Shown: positions 1-6,562, numbered from the stretch's first letter. The stretch: 31,374 nt of DNA from a virus (IMGVR_UViG_3300043775_000010:1-31374); one strand, 5' to 3'. A program made the numbers and translations. The notes: generated from the letters alone by a model not told the origin.

Positions 1-1
1 T

Positions 2-424
2 GCCACTCCTGTTGGTGTGTTTTTGGGTGTGAGTTTTACTAACCAGTCAACTGGTCAAGTCCAGCAACAACAGTACTATCCAGCCAGCCAAGCAATTGCT
101 TCGGGGAGTAAAATCTTCGCTGTGGTTGCTGATGATCCTGATACGCTGTTTCAAGTAGTCTCTTGTTCTTCAGGCACAACTGTGGCTGGAATGGGCATTT
201 CTGCTATTGGTAATAACATTGCTTTGATTCAAAACTCTGGATCTACCGTTACAGGCAACTCCAAAGTGGCTATTGATGAAGGCACTCAAGCTACTACCAA
301 TACGCTGCCTATCCGCATCATTGATGTGGTTCGTGAGACAGCAACAGGCGCTGATACATTTGTTGAGTTTATTGTCAAGATAAATGCGACTATGCACCAG
401 TACAACAACTCAACCGGTGTATAA
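2..424 (+). CDS. Capsid-associated / head decoration-like protein (5' partial)
   Basis: The reading frame is already open at the window's first full codon, so the N-terminus lies outside. An internal GTG at 17 could serve as a start, but the residues before it (ATPVG) read on smoothly into the protein. The 140 visible residues are rich in beta-branched amino acids. They contain a TNTLPIRIIDVV segment and end with MHQYNNSTGV, a pattern I associate with a protein family encoded just before major capsid genes in environmental tailed phages. The major capsid gene follows after 11 bases with a strong AAGGAG at 423-428 that overlaps this gene's stop. The likely role is a head structural or decoration protein, inferred from position and sequence style. 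No catalytic motif is visible. Confidence 0.6.
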   Translation, partial: ATPVGVFLGVSFTNQSTGQVQQQQYYPASQAIASGSKIFAVVADDPDTLFQVVSCSSGTTVAGMGISAIGNNIALIQNSGSTVTGNSKVAIDEGTQATTNTLPIRIIDVVRETATGADTFVEFIVKINATMHQYNNSTGV

Positions 425-435
425 GGAGCTAAATC

Positions 436-1353
436 ATGGCTATTTCACGCGCACAGCTACTTAAAGAACTCTTACCCGGACTGAATGCTTTGTTTGGCAT
501 GGAGTACGCACGCTACGGCGAAGAGCACAAAGAAATCTATGACACTGAGAAATCAGAGCGTAGCTTTGAAGAAGAGACCAAGCTTGCTGGTTTCTCCGCT
601 GCTCCCGTCAAGAACGAAGGTTCTGCCATTGCTTATGACAATGCGCAAGAAGCGTTCACAGCACGCTACAACCACGAAACCATTGCCTTGGGTTTCTCAA
701 TCACTGAAGAAGCGATTGAAGATAACTTGTACGACAGCTTGTCTGCTCGCTACACCAAAGCTTTGGCCCGTGCAATGGCATACACCAAGCAAGTCAAGGC
801 AGCTTCTGTTTTGAACAACGGTTTCACTAACTCTGCCGCTTATTACGGTGGTGATGGCGTTCCTTTGTTTAGCACAGCACACCCCTTGGTTTCTGGTGGC
901 ACCAACAGCAATCGCCCAACTACCAACTCTGACTTGAACGAAACTTCATTGGAAAATGCAGTTATTCAAATCGCAGCTTGGACTGATGAGCGTGGCCTGT
1001 TGATTGCAGCAAAGCCCCGCAAGCTGGTGATTCCTCCTGCTCTGATGTTCGTTGCTACCCGTTTGTTGGAAACCAACCTCCGTGTTGGCACTGCTGACAA
1101 CGACATCAACGCGTTGAAGAACAACGGCTCAATCCCAGAAGGTTACTGTGTCAATCACTTCTTGACAGACAGCAACGGCTGGTTCTTGATGACCGACGTT
1201 CCCAACGGCTTGAAGCATTTTGAGCGTATGCCTTTGGAGAACAAAATGGACGGCGACTTCGATACTGGTAACGTACGTTACAAGGCTCGTGAGCGTTATT
1301 CATTCGGCTGGTCTGATCCATTGGGAGCTTTCGGTTCCCCCGGTACGACCTGA
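436..1353 (+). CDS. Major capsid protein, Mu gpT-like (HK97 fold)
   Basis: This 305-aa protein matches the Mu gpT major head subunit family in length and layout. It has an N-terminal helical section, a glycine/asparagine-rich middle with the characteristic F-S-x-A-H-P-L segment near residue 152, and a C-terminal stretch rich in aromatic and charged residues. It would assemble the icosahedral head. The start ATG follows AAGGAG at 423-428 by 7 bases. A perfect hairpin terminator follows the tandem stops (TGA TAG), consistent with independent, high-level expression. Codons look optimised, with many repeated AAC, TTG and GGC. No separate protease or scaffold gene is visible here; these would lie upstream. 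The family assignment is from motif recognition; the fold is inferred from the family. Confidence 0.88.
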   Translation: MAISRAQLLKELLPGLNALFGMEYARYGEEHKEIYDTEKSERSFEEETKLAGFSAAPVKNEGSAIAYDNAQEAFTARYNHETIALGFSITEEAIEDNLYDSLSARYTKALARAMAYTKQVKAASVLNNGFTNSAAYYGGDGVPLFSTAHPLVSGGTNSNRPTTNSDLNETSLENAVIQIAAWTDERGLLIAAKPRKLVIPPALMFVATRLLETNLRVGTADNDINALKNNGSIPEGYCVNHFLTDSNGWFLMTDVPNGLKHFERMPLENKMDGDFDTGNVRYKARERYSFGWSDPLGAFGSPGTT

Positions 1354-1358
1354 TAGAC

Positions 1359-1386
1359 AAAGGGGGCCTTGTGCCCCCTTTTCTTT
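1359..1386 (+). terminator. Rho-independent terminator after the major capsid gene
   Basis: AAAGGGGGC (1359-1367) pairs perfectly with GCCCCCTTT (1373-1381) around the 5-base loop CTTGT, and the sequence continues TTCTTTT. This is a textbook intrinsic terminator. It starts only a few bases after the capsid gene's tandem stop codons, so it would end most transcripts of the most abundant virion protein. Confidence 0.88.
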
Positions 1387-1406
1387 TGAGTTATATTAAA
1401 ACCATT

Positions 1407-1480
1407 CCGGGATTCTCCGGTGTATCTGACAGTCCCGGCTGACGACATGCAGACAGATACGCCCAACTTGCATGTAAGGA
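1407..1480 (+). ncRNA. Structured 5' leader: three interlocked stems (chained pseudoknots)
   Basis: Three helices are visible. S1 pairs 1407-1414 (CCGGGATT) with 1431-1438 (AGTCCCGG), 8 bp including one G-U. S2 pairs 1422-1428 (GTATCTG) with 1454-1460 (CAGATAC), 7 bp. S3 pairs 1445-1451 (ACATGCA) with 1469-1475 (TGCATGT), 7 bp. The S2 5' strand lies in the S1 loop and the S3 5' strand lies in the S2 loop, so the stems interlock as two successive H-type pseudoknots. Exactly two bases separate each new 5' strand from the previous 3' strand. S3 ends directly at the Shine-Dalgarno (AAGGA, 1476-1480) of the gene starting at 1488. A weak promoter-like TATATT (1392-1397) sits just upstream. From memory, a metagenomic RNA family named Mu-gpT-DE is associated with Mu gpT-like capsid genes and could be the same element; I could not check this. 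Confidence 0.75.
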
Positions 1481-1487
1481 AAAAATC

Positions 1488-2036
1488 ATGGCACGCACTA
1501 CGTTTCAAGGCCCAATTCGTTCATTGGGCGGCATTTATCAACAAGGCCCAGCTACTGTTGTTGACATCACAACAAGCACCACATTAACCCCCGAAGATCA
1601 CGGCGGTCGTATCATTGCTGTTGGCGGTTCTTTGGCTGCCGCACTGACATTGACTTTGCCCACAATTAACACCAGCGCTAATTCAACTACATCTGGCCCC
1701 GGTCAAGACCCAAGCACAGCCAACAACGAAGGCGTTGTGTACACAATCTGGGTTCCTACTACCATCTCTACAAGCTCTTTGAAGATTGGTACAACTTCTG
1801 GTTCCAGCGATTTGTACGTTGGCGCTGTGATCTCTATTGATTCAGATACATCTGGCGCTGTGGTTGGCTTCTCTGCCAACGGTTCTTCCAATGACTTCAT
1901 CAACTTGAACGGTACAACTACCGGCGGTGTTGCTGGCACATGGGTTCAAATCGTGGCAATTGCTGCTAACAAGTACATGGTGAGTGGGAATGTTATTGGT
2001 TCCGGCACTGTTGCTACACCATTTGCAGATTCCTAA
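1488..2036 (+). CDS. Probable virion structural protein, beta-rich
   Basis: This 182-aa protein is dominated by Ser, Thr, Gly, Ala and Val, with almost no cysteine and few charged residues, as in head-decoration or minor capsid proteins. It begins MARTTFQGPIRSLGG; homologues of this opening commonly follow phage capsid genes in my recollection. No enzymatic motif is seen. The start ATG is fixed by AAGGA at 1476-1480. It sits downstream of the capsid terminator and an interlocked RNA leader, so its dosage is probably controlled separately from the capsid. A second hairpin terminator follows it. The function is inferred from position and composition. Confidence 0.7.
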   Translation: MARTTFQGPIRSLGGIYQQGPATVVDITTSTTLTPEDHGGRIIAVGGSLAAALTLTLPTINTSANSTTSGPGQDPSTANNEGVVYTIWVPTTISTSSLKIGTTSGSSDLYVGAVISIDSDTSGAVVGFSANGSSNDFINLNGTTTGGVAGTWVQIVAIAANKYMVSGNVIGSGTVATPFADS

Positions 2037-2045
2037 TCAACCCAA

Positions 2046-2065
2046 GGGGCTCCGGCCCCCGTTTT
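2046..2065 (+). terminator. Short hairpin terminator
   Basis: GGGGC (2046-2050) pairs with GCCCC (2055-2059) around a TCCG tetraloop, followed by C, G and TTTT. The stem is shorter than the one after the capsid gene, so partial readthrough is likely. The Shine-Dalgarno of the next gene (AAAGGAG, 2066-2072) follows immediately. Confidence 0.65.
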
Positions 2066-2079
2066 AAAGGAGATTGATT

Positions 2080-2361
2080 ATGACGATGCAAACCGATGTA
2101 AAAGCCGCGCACACAGAGGCTACAGGCACAATGGTATCTGGGCGCAACCGCCTCAAGGCATACCATTGCATTTCTGGTGGGACAGCGGGGGATGTTATTT
2201 TTCGTGACGGCGGTGCTTCCGGTACTGTGAGGTTGCAATTTAATATTGGTACAGGCACACAACCAATCACGCTACCTGTTCCCGGCGAAGGCATTTTGTT
2301 TACAACAGACATTCATGTAACGCTACCCGCAACCGCAAAAATCACGATGTTCTATGGCTAA
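2080..2361 (+). CDS. Small virion-type protein of unknown function
   Basis: The protein is 93 residues, starting MTMQTDVKAAHTEATG. The ATG at 2080 is chosen over the in-frame TTG at 2074 because AAAGGAG ends at 2072, giving 7-base spacing to the ATG. It alternates hydrophobic and polar residues (LKAYHCISGG, VRLQFNIGTG, GILFTTDIHVTL), suggesting a compact beta-barrel or sandwich. I recognise this only as a type of small protein found near phage head genes. It follows a weak terminator and overlaps the next gene by 8 bases, so it probably heads the next co-transcribed run. No catalytic residues stand out. Confidence 0.7.
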   Translation: MTMQTDVKAAHTEATGTMVSGRNRLKAYHCISGGTAGDVIFRDGGASGTVRLQFNIGTGTQPITLPVPGEGILFTTDIHVTLPATAKITMFYG

Positions 2362-2611
2362 GAAAAAAGGCCCCTCTCTCGCTGTTGGTCGCGGTGAAAA
2401 GCTTCCTGTCAAGCAGGGGGCTGGCTTGACTGCCAAAGGTCGTGCCAAGTACAACGCAGCAACAGGAAGCAATCTGAAGGCTCCGCAACCACAAGGCGGC
2501 GCACGTAAGAAGTCATTCTGCGCTCGTATGTCTGGTATGCCCGGCCCGATGAAAGACGAAAAAGGCAAGCCCACCCGCAAGGCGGCTTCTCTAGCAAGAT
2601 GGAAATGTTGA
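2354..2611 (+). CDS. Small basic protein, DUF6321-like
   Basis: The protein is 85 residues and very rich in Lys, Gly and Ala. The C-terminal half carries LTAKGRAKYNAATGSNLKAP and then a KKSFCARMSGMPGPMK stretch with C-x-x-x-M-x-G-M spacing, ending in a terminal cysteine after RWK. This pattern matches the uncharacterised phage family I remember as DUF6321. Its function is unknown. The high positive charge suggests contact with nucleic acid or an acidic protein surface. The start overlaps the previous gene by 8 bases, implying coupled translation. It is the first of a run of small lysine-rich proteins between the head and connector genes. Confidence 0.75.
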   Translation: MAKKKGPSLAVGRGEKLPVKQGAGLTAKGRAKYNAATGSNLKAPQPQGGARKKSFCARMSGMPGPMKDEKGKPTRKAASLARWKC

Positions 2612-2618
2612 GGTAAAC

Positions 2619-2807
2619 ATGAACAACGACATAAAAGCAATGACTGATGGCGCGGCTGTGGTAGTTGGACTTGGGGGTTTCATGGGTTGGATGACTCCAG
2701 TTGTAGCGCTTGTTGGTGGAATATTGACCATTGTGTGGATGATTATCCGCATCTGGGAAACTGAAACTGTTAAAAACTTGGTGGCTAAATATGCCAAGCA
2801 CGAGTAA
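2619..2807 (+). CDS. Small membrane protein, putative holin
   Basis: The protein is 62 residues. A short polar N-terminus is followed by a hydrophobic block from about residue 12 to 44 that could form one long or two tightly packed membrane helices, then a charged tail (ETETVKNLVAKYAKHE). The size and layout resemble the small holins of T7-like and other podoviruses, but no decisive motif exists. GAGG at about 2610-2613 precedes the ATG. Its stop lies 17 bases inside the next gene. A second, better-supported 3TM holin lies at 15741, so this protein could instead have another membrane role, for example in DNA entry. Confidence 0.55.
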   Translation: MNNDIKAMTDGAAVVVGLGGFMGWMTPVVALVGGILTIVWMIIRIWETETVKNLVAKYAKHE

Positions 2808-3132
2808 GAAACAACACAATTTCATGGCGGCGGTGGCTAACAACCCAGCGTTTGCTAAGAAAGCCGGAGTCCCGCAGTCTGTGGGCAAAGATTTTTCAAA
2901 CGCCGATAAAGGCAAAACTTTTAAAAGAGGTGGTGATATGGCTAAAGCAAACCCTTTCATGGAAATGATTGCCAAGAAAAAAGAAATGGCAAAAGGCAAA
3001 AAAGAAATGCCAATGAAGAAAATGGCAAAAGGTGGCTTAGCTGCTGGCCATAAAGCTGCTGACGGTGTTGCCTCTAAAGGTAAAACCAAGGGCAAGATGG
3101 TTACCATGAAATCTGGCGGAAAGATGTGCTGA
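2791..3132 (+). CDS. Small lysine-rich protein, DUF3008-like N-terminus
   Basis: The protein is 113 residues. The N-terminus (MPSTSKKQHNFMAAVANNP, then FAKKAGVPQSVGKDF) matches a short family I remember as DUF3008. The C-terminal half is a low-complexity Lys/Met/Gly tract with repeated KEM and KKMAKGG elements and ends in GGKMC. It overlaps the upstream membrane-protein gene by 17 bases. It carries several copies of the short GG motif (KRGGD, AKGGL, KSGGK) that recurs in other proteins of this window. The role is unknown; virion association or DNA binding is plausible because of the charge. Confidence 0.7.
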   Translation: MPSTSKKQHNFMAAVANNPAFAKKAGVPQSVGKDFSNADKGKTFKRGGDMAKANPFMEMIAKKKEMAKGKKEMPMKKMAKGGLAAGHKAADGVASKGKTKGKMVTMKSGGKMC

Positions 3133-3133
3133 G

Positions 3134-3409
3134 ATGATGTCCAGCCGTGGTATGGGGGATATTTCCCCCTCCAAAATGCCCGGCGGGAAGAAAAAAGCCC
3201 GTCGGGATGATACTGACTTCACCCAGTACAAAGAGGGTGGGAAAGTGAACGCGGCGGGTAACTATACGAAACCGGAACTCAGGAAACGTATAGTCAGCCA
3301 AGTCAAGGCGGCGGCAACTCACGGCACTGGCGCAGGTCAGTGGTCAGCCCGTAAAGCACAGTTGGTAGCCAAGAAGTACAAGGCTGCTGGCGGGGGCTAC
3401 CGAGATTGA
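3134..3409 (+). CDS. Small basic conserved phage protein
   Basis: The protein is 91 residues starting MMSSRGMGDISPSKMPGGKKK. It has a KEGGKVNAAGNYTKPELRK segment in the middle and ends with GQWSARKAQLVAKKYKAAGG. I recognise this combination as a common uncharacterised phage protein encoded near connector genes, without a known biochemical role. The ATG lies two bases after the previous stop, and the second in-frame ATG (3137) could also be used. The C-terminal third is likely helical and strongly positive. It is part of the small-basic-protein run. Confidence 0.7.
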   Translation: MMSSRGMGDISPSKMPGGKKKARRDDTDFTQYKEGGKVNAAGNYTKPELRKRIVSQVKAAATHGTGAGQWSARKAQLVAKKYKAAGGGYRD

Positions 3410-3639
3410 AAGCGCCGCAGGCTTCTCTTAAAAACTGGGGCGACCAGAAATGGCGCACCAAGTCGGGAAAGCCTTCGTCAAAAACAGGTGAGCGGTATCT
3501 CCCTGAAGCGGCTATAAAGTCTTTGTCTTCTGCGGAGTATGCTGCAACAACCAAGGCCAAGCGCAAAGGTAAGGCGGCGGGGAAGCAGTTTGTGGCCCAG
3601 CCTAAAGGTATAGCGAAGAAAACGGCAGGATTTAGATAA
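3406..3639 (+). CDS. Small basic protein, DUF5872-like, TTG start
   Basis: The protein is 77 residues. The start is TTG at 3406, overlapping the previous stop as TTGA; the next internal ATG would remove most of the conserved part. The sequence contains SLKNWGDQKWRTKSGKPS, TGERYLPEAAIKSLS and AEYAATTKAKRKG, a pattern I associate with DUF5872, a small domain found in phages and large DNA viruses. Its function is unknown. Charge is strongly positive. The stop overlaps the ATG of the connector gene (TAATG), so it is translationally coupled to it. Confidence 0.7.
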   Translation: MKAPQASLKNWGDQKWRTKSGKPSSKTGERYLPEAAIKSLSSAEYAATTKAKRKGKAAGKQFVAQPKGIAKKTAGFR

Positions 3640-4574
3640 TGGCAACAACTTCTGGGTCAGCAGGCTTTAATTTAGACCTCACTGAAATAGTGGAGGAGGC
3701 GTTTGAGCGTGCGGGTTCAGAGTTGCGCACGGGGTATGACCTCAGAACGGCTCGCCGGTCGTTGAATTTACTGTTTGCTGACTGGGCAAACCGTGGCATC
3801 AACATGTGGACGTTTGAGCAGGGAACGATCCCACTAACTCAAGGCTTGAACACCTACGCAGTCCCTACAGATACGGTTGATTTGCTCGATCACGTCATCC
3901 GAACACAGGCAAATGTGGCTTCAACCCAGTCTGATTTGACAATCACACGCATCAGCGTCTCGACCTACGCCACACTACCCAACAAACTGACCCAAGCGCG
4001 GCCAATTCAGGTCTGGTATCAGCGTTTAGACGGTCAAATCATGCCAACAACGGCTGTTTTGGCAACAAGTGTCAACGCTACCGCAGACACAATCGTCCTT
4101 TCCAACGTAGTTGGGCTTCCTGCCATTGGGTACATTAACCTTGACAGCGAAACCATCTTCTACAACTACATTGATGGCAACACTTTGAGCAACTGCTTCC
4201 GTGGACAGAACGGAACGACGGCTGCTGCCCATACTGCAAGTGCCAATGCCAAGATTTACATCAATAACGTACCCCGCGTGACCATGTGGCCTACGCCTGA
4301 CGGCTCTCAGCCATATCAGTTTGTCTACTGGCGTATGCGTCGCGTGCAAGATGCCGGTAACGGTGTCAATGTGATGGATGTACCCTTCCGTTTTATCCCC
4401 TGTATGGTGGCTGGACTGTCTTACTACATCGCTTTGAAGGTGCCGGGCGGTATGGACAGGCTGGTGGTGCTCAAAGCGCAGTACGACGAGGCGTGGATGA
4501 CAGCGGCTGACGAGGATCAGGAACGCGCTGCGCTGCGTCTCGTGCCTAGGCAGATGTTCATTGGGGGTGGCTAA
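3639..4574 (+). CDS. Head-tail connector / tail adaptor-like protein
   Basis: The protein is 311 residues. The N-terminal region (EIVEEAFERAGSELRTGYD, then ARRSLNLLFADWANRGINMW) and the C-terminal part (PFRFIPCMVAGLSYYIALK, then LKAQYDEAWMTAADED) follow the pattern of podovirus connector/adaptor proteins (P22 gp4 or T7 gp11 type). These attach below the portal and link head to tail. A beta-rich insertion at residues about 149-207 (D-S-E-T-I-x-Y ... C-F-R-G-x-x-G-T) resembles an element in the nozzle-like protein at 16815. Start and stop both overlap neighbours (TAATG). The general role is supported by family resemblance and by the SU10-type adaptor close by; the exact subfamily is uncertain. 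Confidence 0.72.
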   Translation: MATTSGSAGFNLDLTEIVEEAFERAGSELRTGYDLRTARRSLNLLFADWANRGINMWTFEQGTIPLTQGLNTYAVPTDTVDLLDHVIRTQANVASTQSDLTITRISVSTYATLPNKLTQARPIQVWYQRLDGQIMPTTAVLATSVNATADTIVLSNVVGLPAIGYINLDSETIFYNYIDGNTLSNCFRGQNGTTAAAHTASANAKIYINNVPRVTMWPTPDGSQPYQFVYWRMRRVQDAGNGVNVMDVPFRFIPCMVAGLSYYIALKVPGGMDRLVVLKAQYDEAWMTAADEDQERAALRLVPRQMFIGGG

Positions 4575-4963
4575 TGGGGAACAGGTTTGCCAGTGGCAAG
4601 AACTCGATTGCCATATGCGACCGATGTGGCTTCGGGTACAAACTTTCGCTGCTTAAAAAGCTTGTTGTTAAGACCAAGACGTATGACTTGAAAGTGTGCC
4701 CCCAGTGCTGGGATCCAGATCAGCCGCAGTTGCAGTTGGGTATGTACCCAGTGGATGACCCACAAGGGATACGCGACCCACGTCCTGATTTGAGTTATCA
4801 GGTTTCTGGCTTGTTAGCAGATGGTTTCAGCGGTGGTGGTAGTCGGGTATTTCAGTGGGGCTGGAACCCAGTTGGTGGAGCCAGTGGGTTTGACACTCTT
4901 TTAACGCCAAATAACTTGGTGTTAGCGGTAGAAATTGGTACAGTAACGGTAGTTGTAACTTAG
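4574..4963 (+). CDS. Zinc-ribbon phage protein
   Basis: The protein is 129 residues. Two CxxC knuckles are visible, C15-D-R-C18 and C42-P-Q-C45, 24 residues apart, as in a zinc ribbon. They are followed by the conserved-looking DPQGIRDPRPDLS stretch. The C-terminal 40 residues are hydrophobic and beta-like (NNLVLAVEIGTVTVVVT). I recognise this layout as a frequent companion of phage connector genes. It may help neck or tail assembly through zinc-stabilised protein contacts; no enzymatic role is evident. It is coupled to the connector by TAATG overlap and is followed after 9 bases by a 59-codon gene. Confidence 0.75.
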   Translation: MGNRFASGKNSIAICDRCGFGYKLSLLKKLVVKTKTYDLKVCPQCWDPDQPQLQLGMYPVDDPQGIRDPRPDLSYQVSGLLADGFSGGGSRVFQWGWNPVGGASGFDTLLTPNNLVLAVEIGTVTVVVT

Positions 4964-4972
4964 GAGTTCAAA

Positions 4973-5152
4973 ATGCACAAAGCGGACATGAAGCAGGACA
5001 AAAAGATGATGGCTGGAGCCGTGCATAAGCACGAGAAAAGGCTTCATCCCGGCAAGCCTATGACAAAGCTAGCCAAAGGTGGCAAGACCAACGAGATGAT
5101 GATGAGTATGGGCCGTAATATGGCTAAAGTTGCAAATCAGCGAGGCAAATAA
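4973..5152 (+). CDS. 59-residue lysine/methionine-rich protein
   Basis: The gene is short (59 codons plus stop) but well supported. The ATG at 4973 is preceded by TAGGAG (4961-4966) with 6-base spacing, and its stop overlaps the next ATG as TAATG at 5150-5154. The protein starts MHKADMKQDKKMMAG and contains LAKGGKTNEMMMSMGRNMA. It is strongly positive and low in complexity, like the small proteins at 2354-3639, and carries the same AKGGK element. The function is unknown. The small size makes it easy to miss in automated gene calling. Confidence 0.75.
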   Translation: MHKADMKQDKKMMAGAVHKHEKRLHPGKPMTKLAKGGKTNEMMMSMGRNMAKVANQRGK

Positions 5153-5418
5153 TGGCTAAATTCAGCATGAAACGAGACGGCAAAGAAGTTGGCGGCGCCA
5201 GCGTCTATGCACAACCACACAATATGTCTGGTAAGGCTGTGGGGATTGAGTCCAACCCCGGCAAAATGCCAAACCGCAGCAAAGCCGACACGGTCAACAT
5301 GAGCGTTGGCAACATCAGCAAAAATGCTGGTGACAAGCAAGTCAAAACCGACGGCATTAAAATGCGTGGCGTTGGCGCGGCTATCAAAGGCACGATGTGT
5401 AGAGGCCCGATGGCATGA
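5152..5418 (+). CDS. Small conserved phage protein of unknown function
   Basis: The protein is 88 residues starting MAKFSMKRDGKEVGGASVY. It contains GIESNPGKMPNRSKAD, SVGNISKNAGDKQVKTDGI and a C-terminal KMRGVGAAIKGTMCRGPMA. I recognise the GIKMRG-x-G-A-A-x-K-G-T-M ending from small uncharacterised proteins of T7-like and related podoviruses. It is basic, Gly/Lys-rich and has no predicted membrane segment. It is coupled on both sides: TAATG at its start, and ATGA at 5415-5418 with the adaptor gene. A structural or assembly role is inferred from context only. Confidence 0.7.
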   Translation: MAKFSMKRDGKEVGGASVYAQPHNMSGKAVGIESNPGKMPNRSKADTVNMSVGNISKNAGDKQVKTDGIKMRGVGAAIKGTMCRGPMA

Positions 5419-6137
5419 ATTACACGACGTTGTATAACACGATTCAGTCGTACACGGAGAATCAGTTCCCCGATGTATACCTTGCGAGTGGAGCAACTGT
5501 ATCTGCAACTACGCAGATCAATACCTTCATTACGCAGGCTGAACAACGTATATACAACTCAGTTCAGTTCCCATCACTGCGTAAGAATGTGACCGGCACA
5601 ACAACTAGCAGCAACAAGTATTTGTCTTGTCCCGGAGATTTTCTTGCAACGTATTCAATGGCCGTGGTCGATGCTACGGGCGCTTACGAGTACTTGTTGA
5701 ACAAAGATGTAAATTTTATCCGGCAAGCATATCCAACCCCAACAGATACAGCCATCCCCAAGTATTACGCATTGTTTGGTCCAACAGTAAGCGGAGTAAC
5801 CATCTCAAACGAGTTGTCGTTTATTCTTGGCCCAACACCGGATACTGTCTACACAATTGAGCTTCACTATTACTACTACCCTGAGTCAATCACCACTGTA
5901 GCGTCTGGTCAAACATGGCTGGGCGACAACTTTGATACCGTGCTTCTATATGGCTCACTGGTTGAGGCTTATAGCTTTATGAAGGGTGAAGTCGATATCA
6001 TTGCTGGGTATGACGCCAAGTATAAAGAGGCTCTTGCAATGGCGCAACGTCTTGGCGATGGTATGGAACGCAGCGACGCATACCGCAGTGGGCAGTACCG
6101 CCAAGCGCCGTTGCCTCAGAATAACGGGGTGCGTTGA
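5415..6137 (+). CDS. Phage adaptor protein, SU10-type
   Basis: The protein is 240 residues. It begins NYTTLYNTIQSYTENQFPD and continues with INTFITQAEQRIYNSVQFP, the typical opening of the SU10/phiEco32-like adaptor family. The middle is beta-rich (GDFLATYSMAV, PKYYALFGP, YTIELHYYYYPESIT). The C-terminal helix runs LVEAYSFMKGEVDIIAGYD into YKEALAMAQR. In the family, twelve copies bind below the portal and form a neck ring joining head to short tail. Length and order of elements fit. The start overlaps the upstream stop (ATGA) and the stop overlaps the next ATG (TGATG). Together with the connector at 3639, this is the best indication of a podovirus-like particle. Confidence 0.82.
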   Translation: MNYTTLYNTIQSYTENQFPDVYLASGATVSATTQINTFITQAEQRIYNSVQFPSLRKNVTGTTTSSNKYLSCPGDFLATYSMAVVDATGAYEYLLNKDVNFIRQAYPTPTDTAIPKYYALFGPTVSGVTISNELSFILGPTPDTVYTIELHYYYYPESITTVASGQTWLGDNFDTVLLYGSLVEAYSFMKGEVDIIAGYDAKYKEALAMAQRLGDGMERSDAYRSGQYRQAPLPQNNGVR

Positions 6138-6562
6138 TGGCTTTTCAAGGCAACTTCTCCTGCAACGTGTTTAAGACTGGGTTGATGAACGGCACATTCA
6201 ACTTCACTTCGGGGACGTTCTATATTGCACTCTATACCAATGACGCCACACTTAATGCCTCTACCACGGCTTATACGGCTGCGGGCGAGGTTGTGGCTTC
6301 TGGGTACACGGCTGGTGGGCTGGCACTCACGGTTGCGCAAACTCCCACGGTAGGCAACTCCGGTAATACGGCCTACATCTCTTTTAACAACGCAGTCTGG
6401 ACTTCGGCTCTTACTGCGCGTGGCGCTTTGATTTACCAAAGTGGTGGTGGAAACCCGGCAGTTTGCGTGCTAGACTTTGGCGCAGACAAGACTTCAACCA
6501 CAACATTCACGGTACAGTTTCCCGCTGTATCAAACACGTCAGCAATTATTCGCATCATTTAA
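6137..6562 (+). CDS. Minor virion structural protein, beta-rich
   Basis: The protein is 141 residues from the ATG at 6137, which overlaps the upstream stop (TGATG); the in-frame TTG three bases earlier is less likely. It begins MAFQGNFSCNVFKTGLMNG and contains FYIALYTNDATLN, GEVVASGYTAGGLAL and NTAYISFNNAVWTSALTARG. These read as successive beta strands in a compact sandwich. This pattern is common in environmental phages beside tail and adaptor genes, but the biochemical role is unknown. The next gene follows after a clean AAGGAG (6561-6566). It could be a tail-associated or head-fibre subunit. Confidence 0.68.
   Translation: MAFQGNFSCNVFKTGLMNGTFNFTSGTFYIALYTNDATLNASTTAYTAAGEVVASGYTAGGLALTVAQTPTVGNSGNTAYISFNNAVWTSALTARGALIYQSGGGNPAVCVLDFGADKTSTTTFTVQFPAVSNTSAIIRII

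Noticed and set aside
1369-1397. Sigma70-type promoter between the capsid terminator and the pseudoknot leader
   Set aside because: TATATT (1392-1397) is a fair -10, but the 17-base-spaced TTGTGC is a poor -35 and lies in the terminator hairpin. Not strong enough to annotate as a feature.
2409-3107. Minus-strand open frame of 232 codons
   Set aside because: It runs opposite four coupled plus-strand genes whose products carry recognisable family motifs and Shine-Dalgarno or overlap signals. The antisense protein has no recognisable features.
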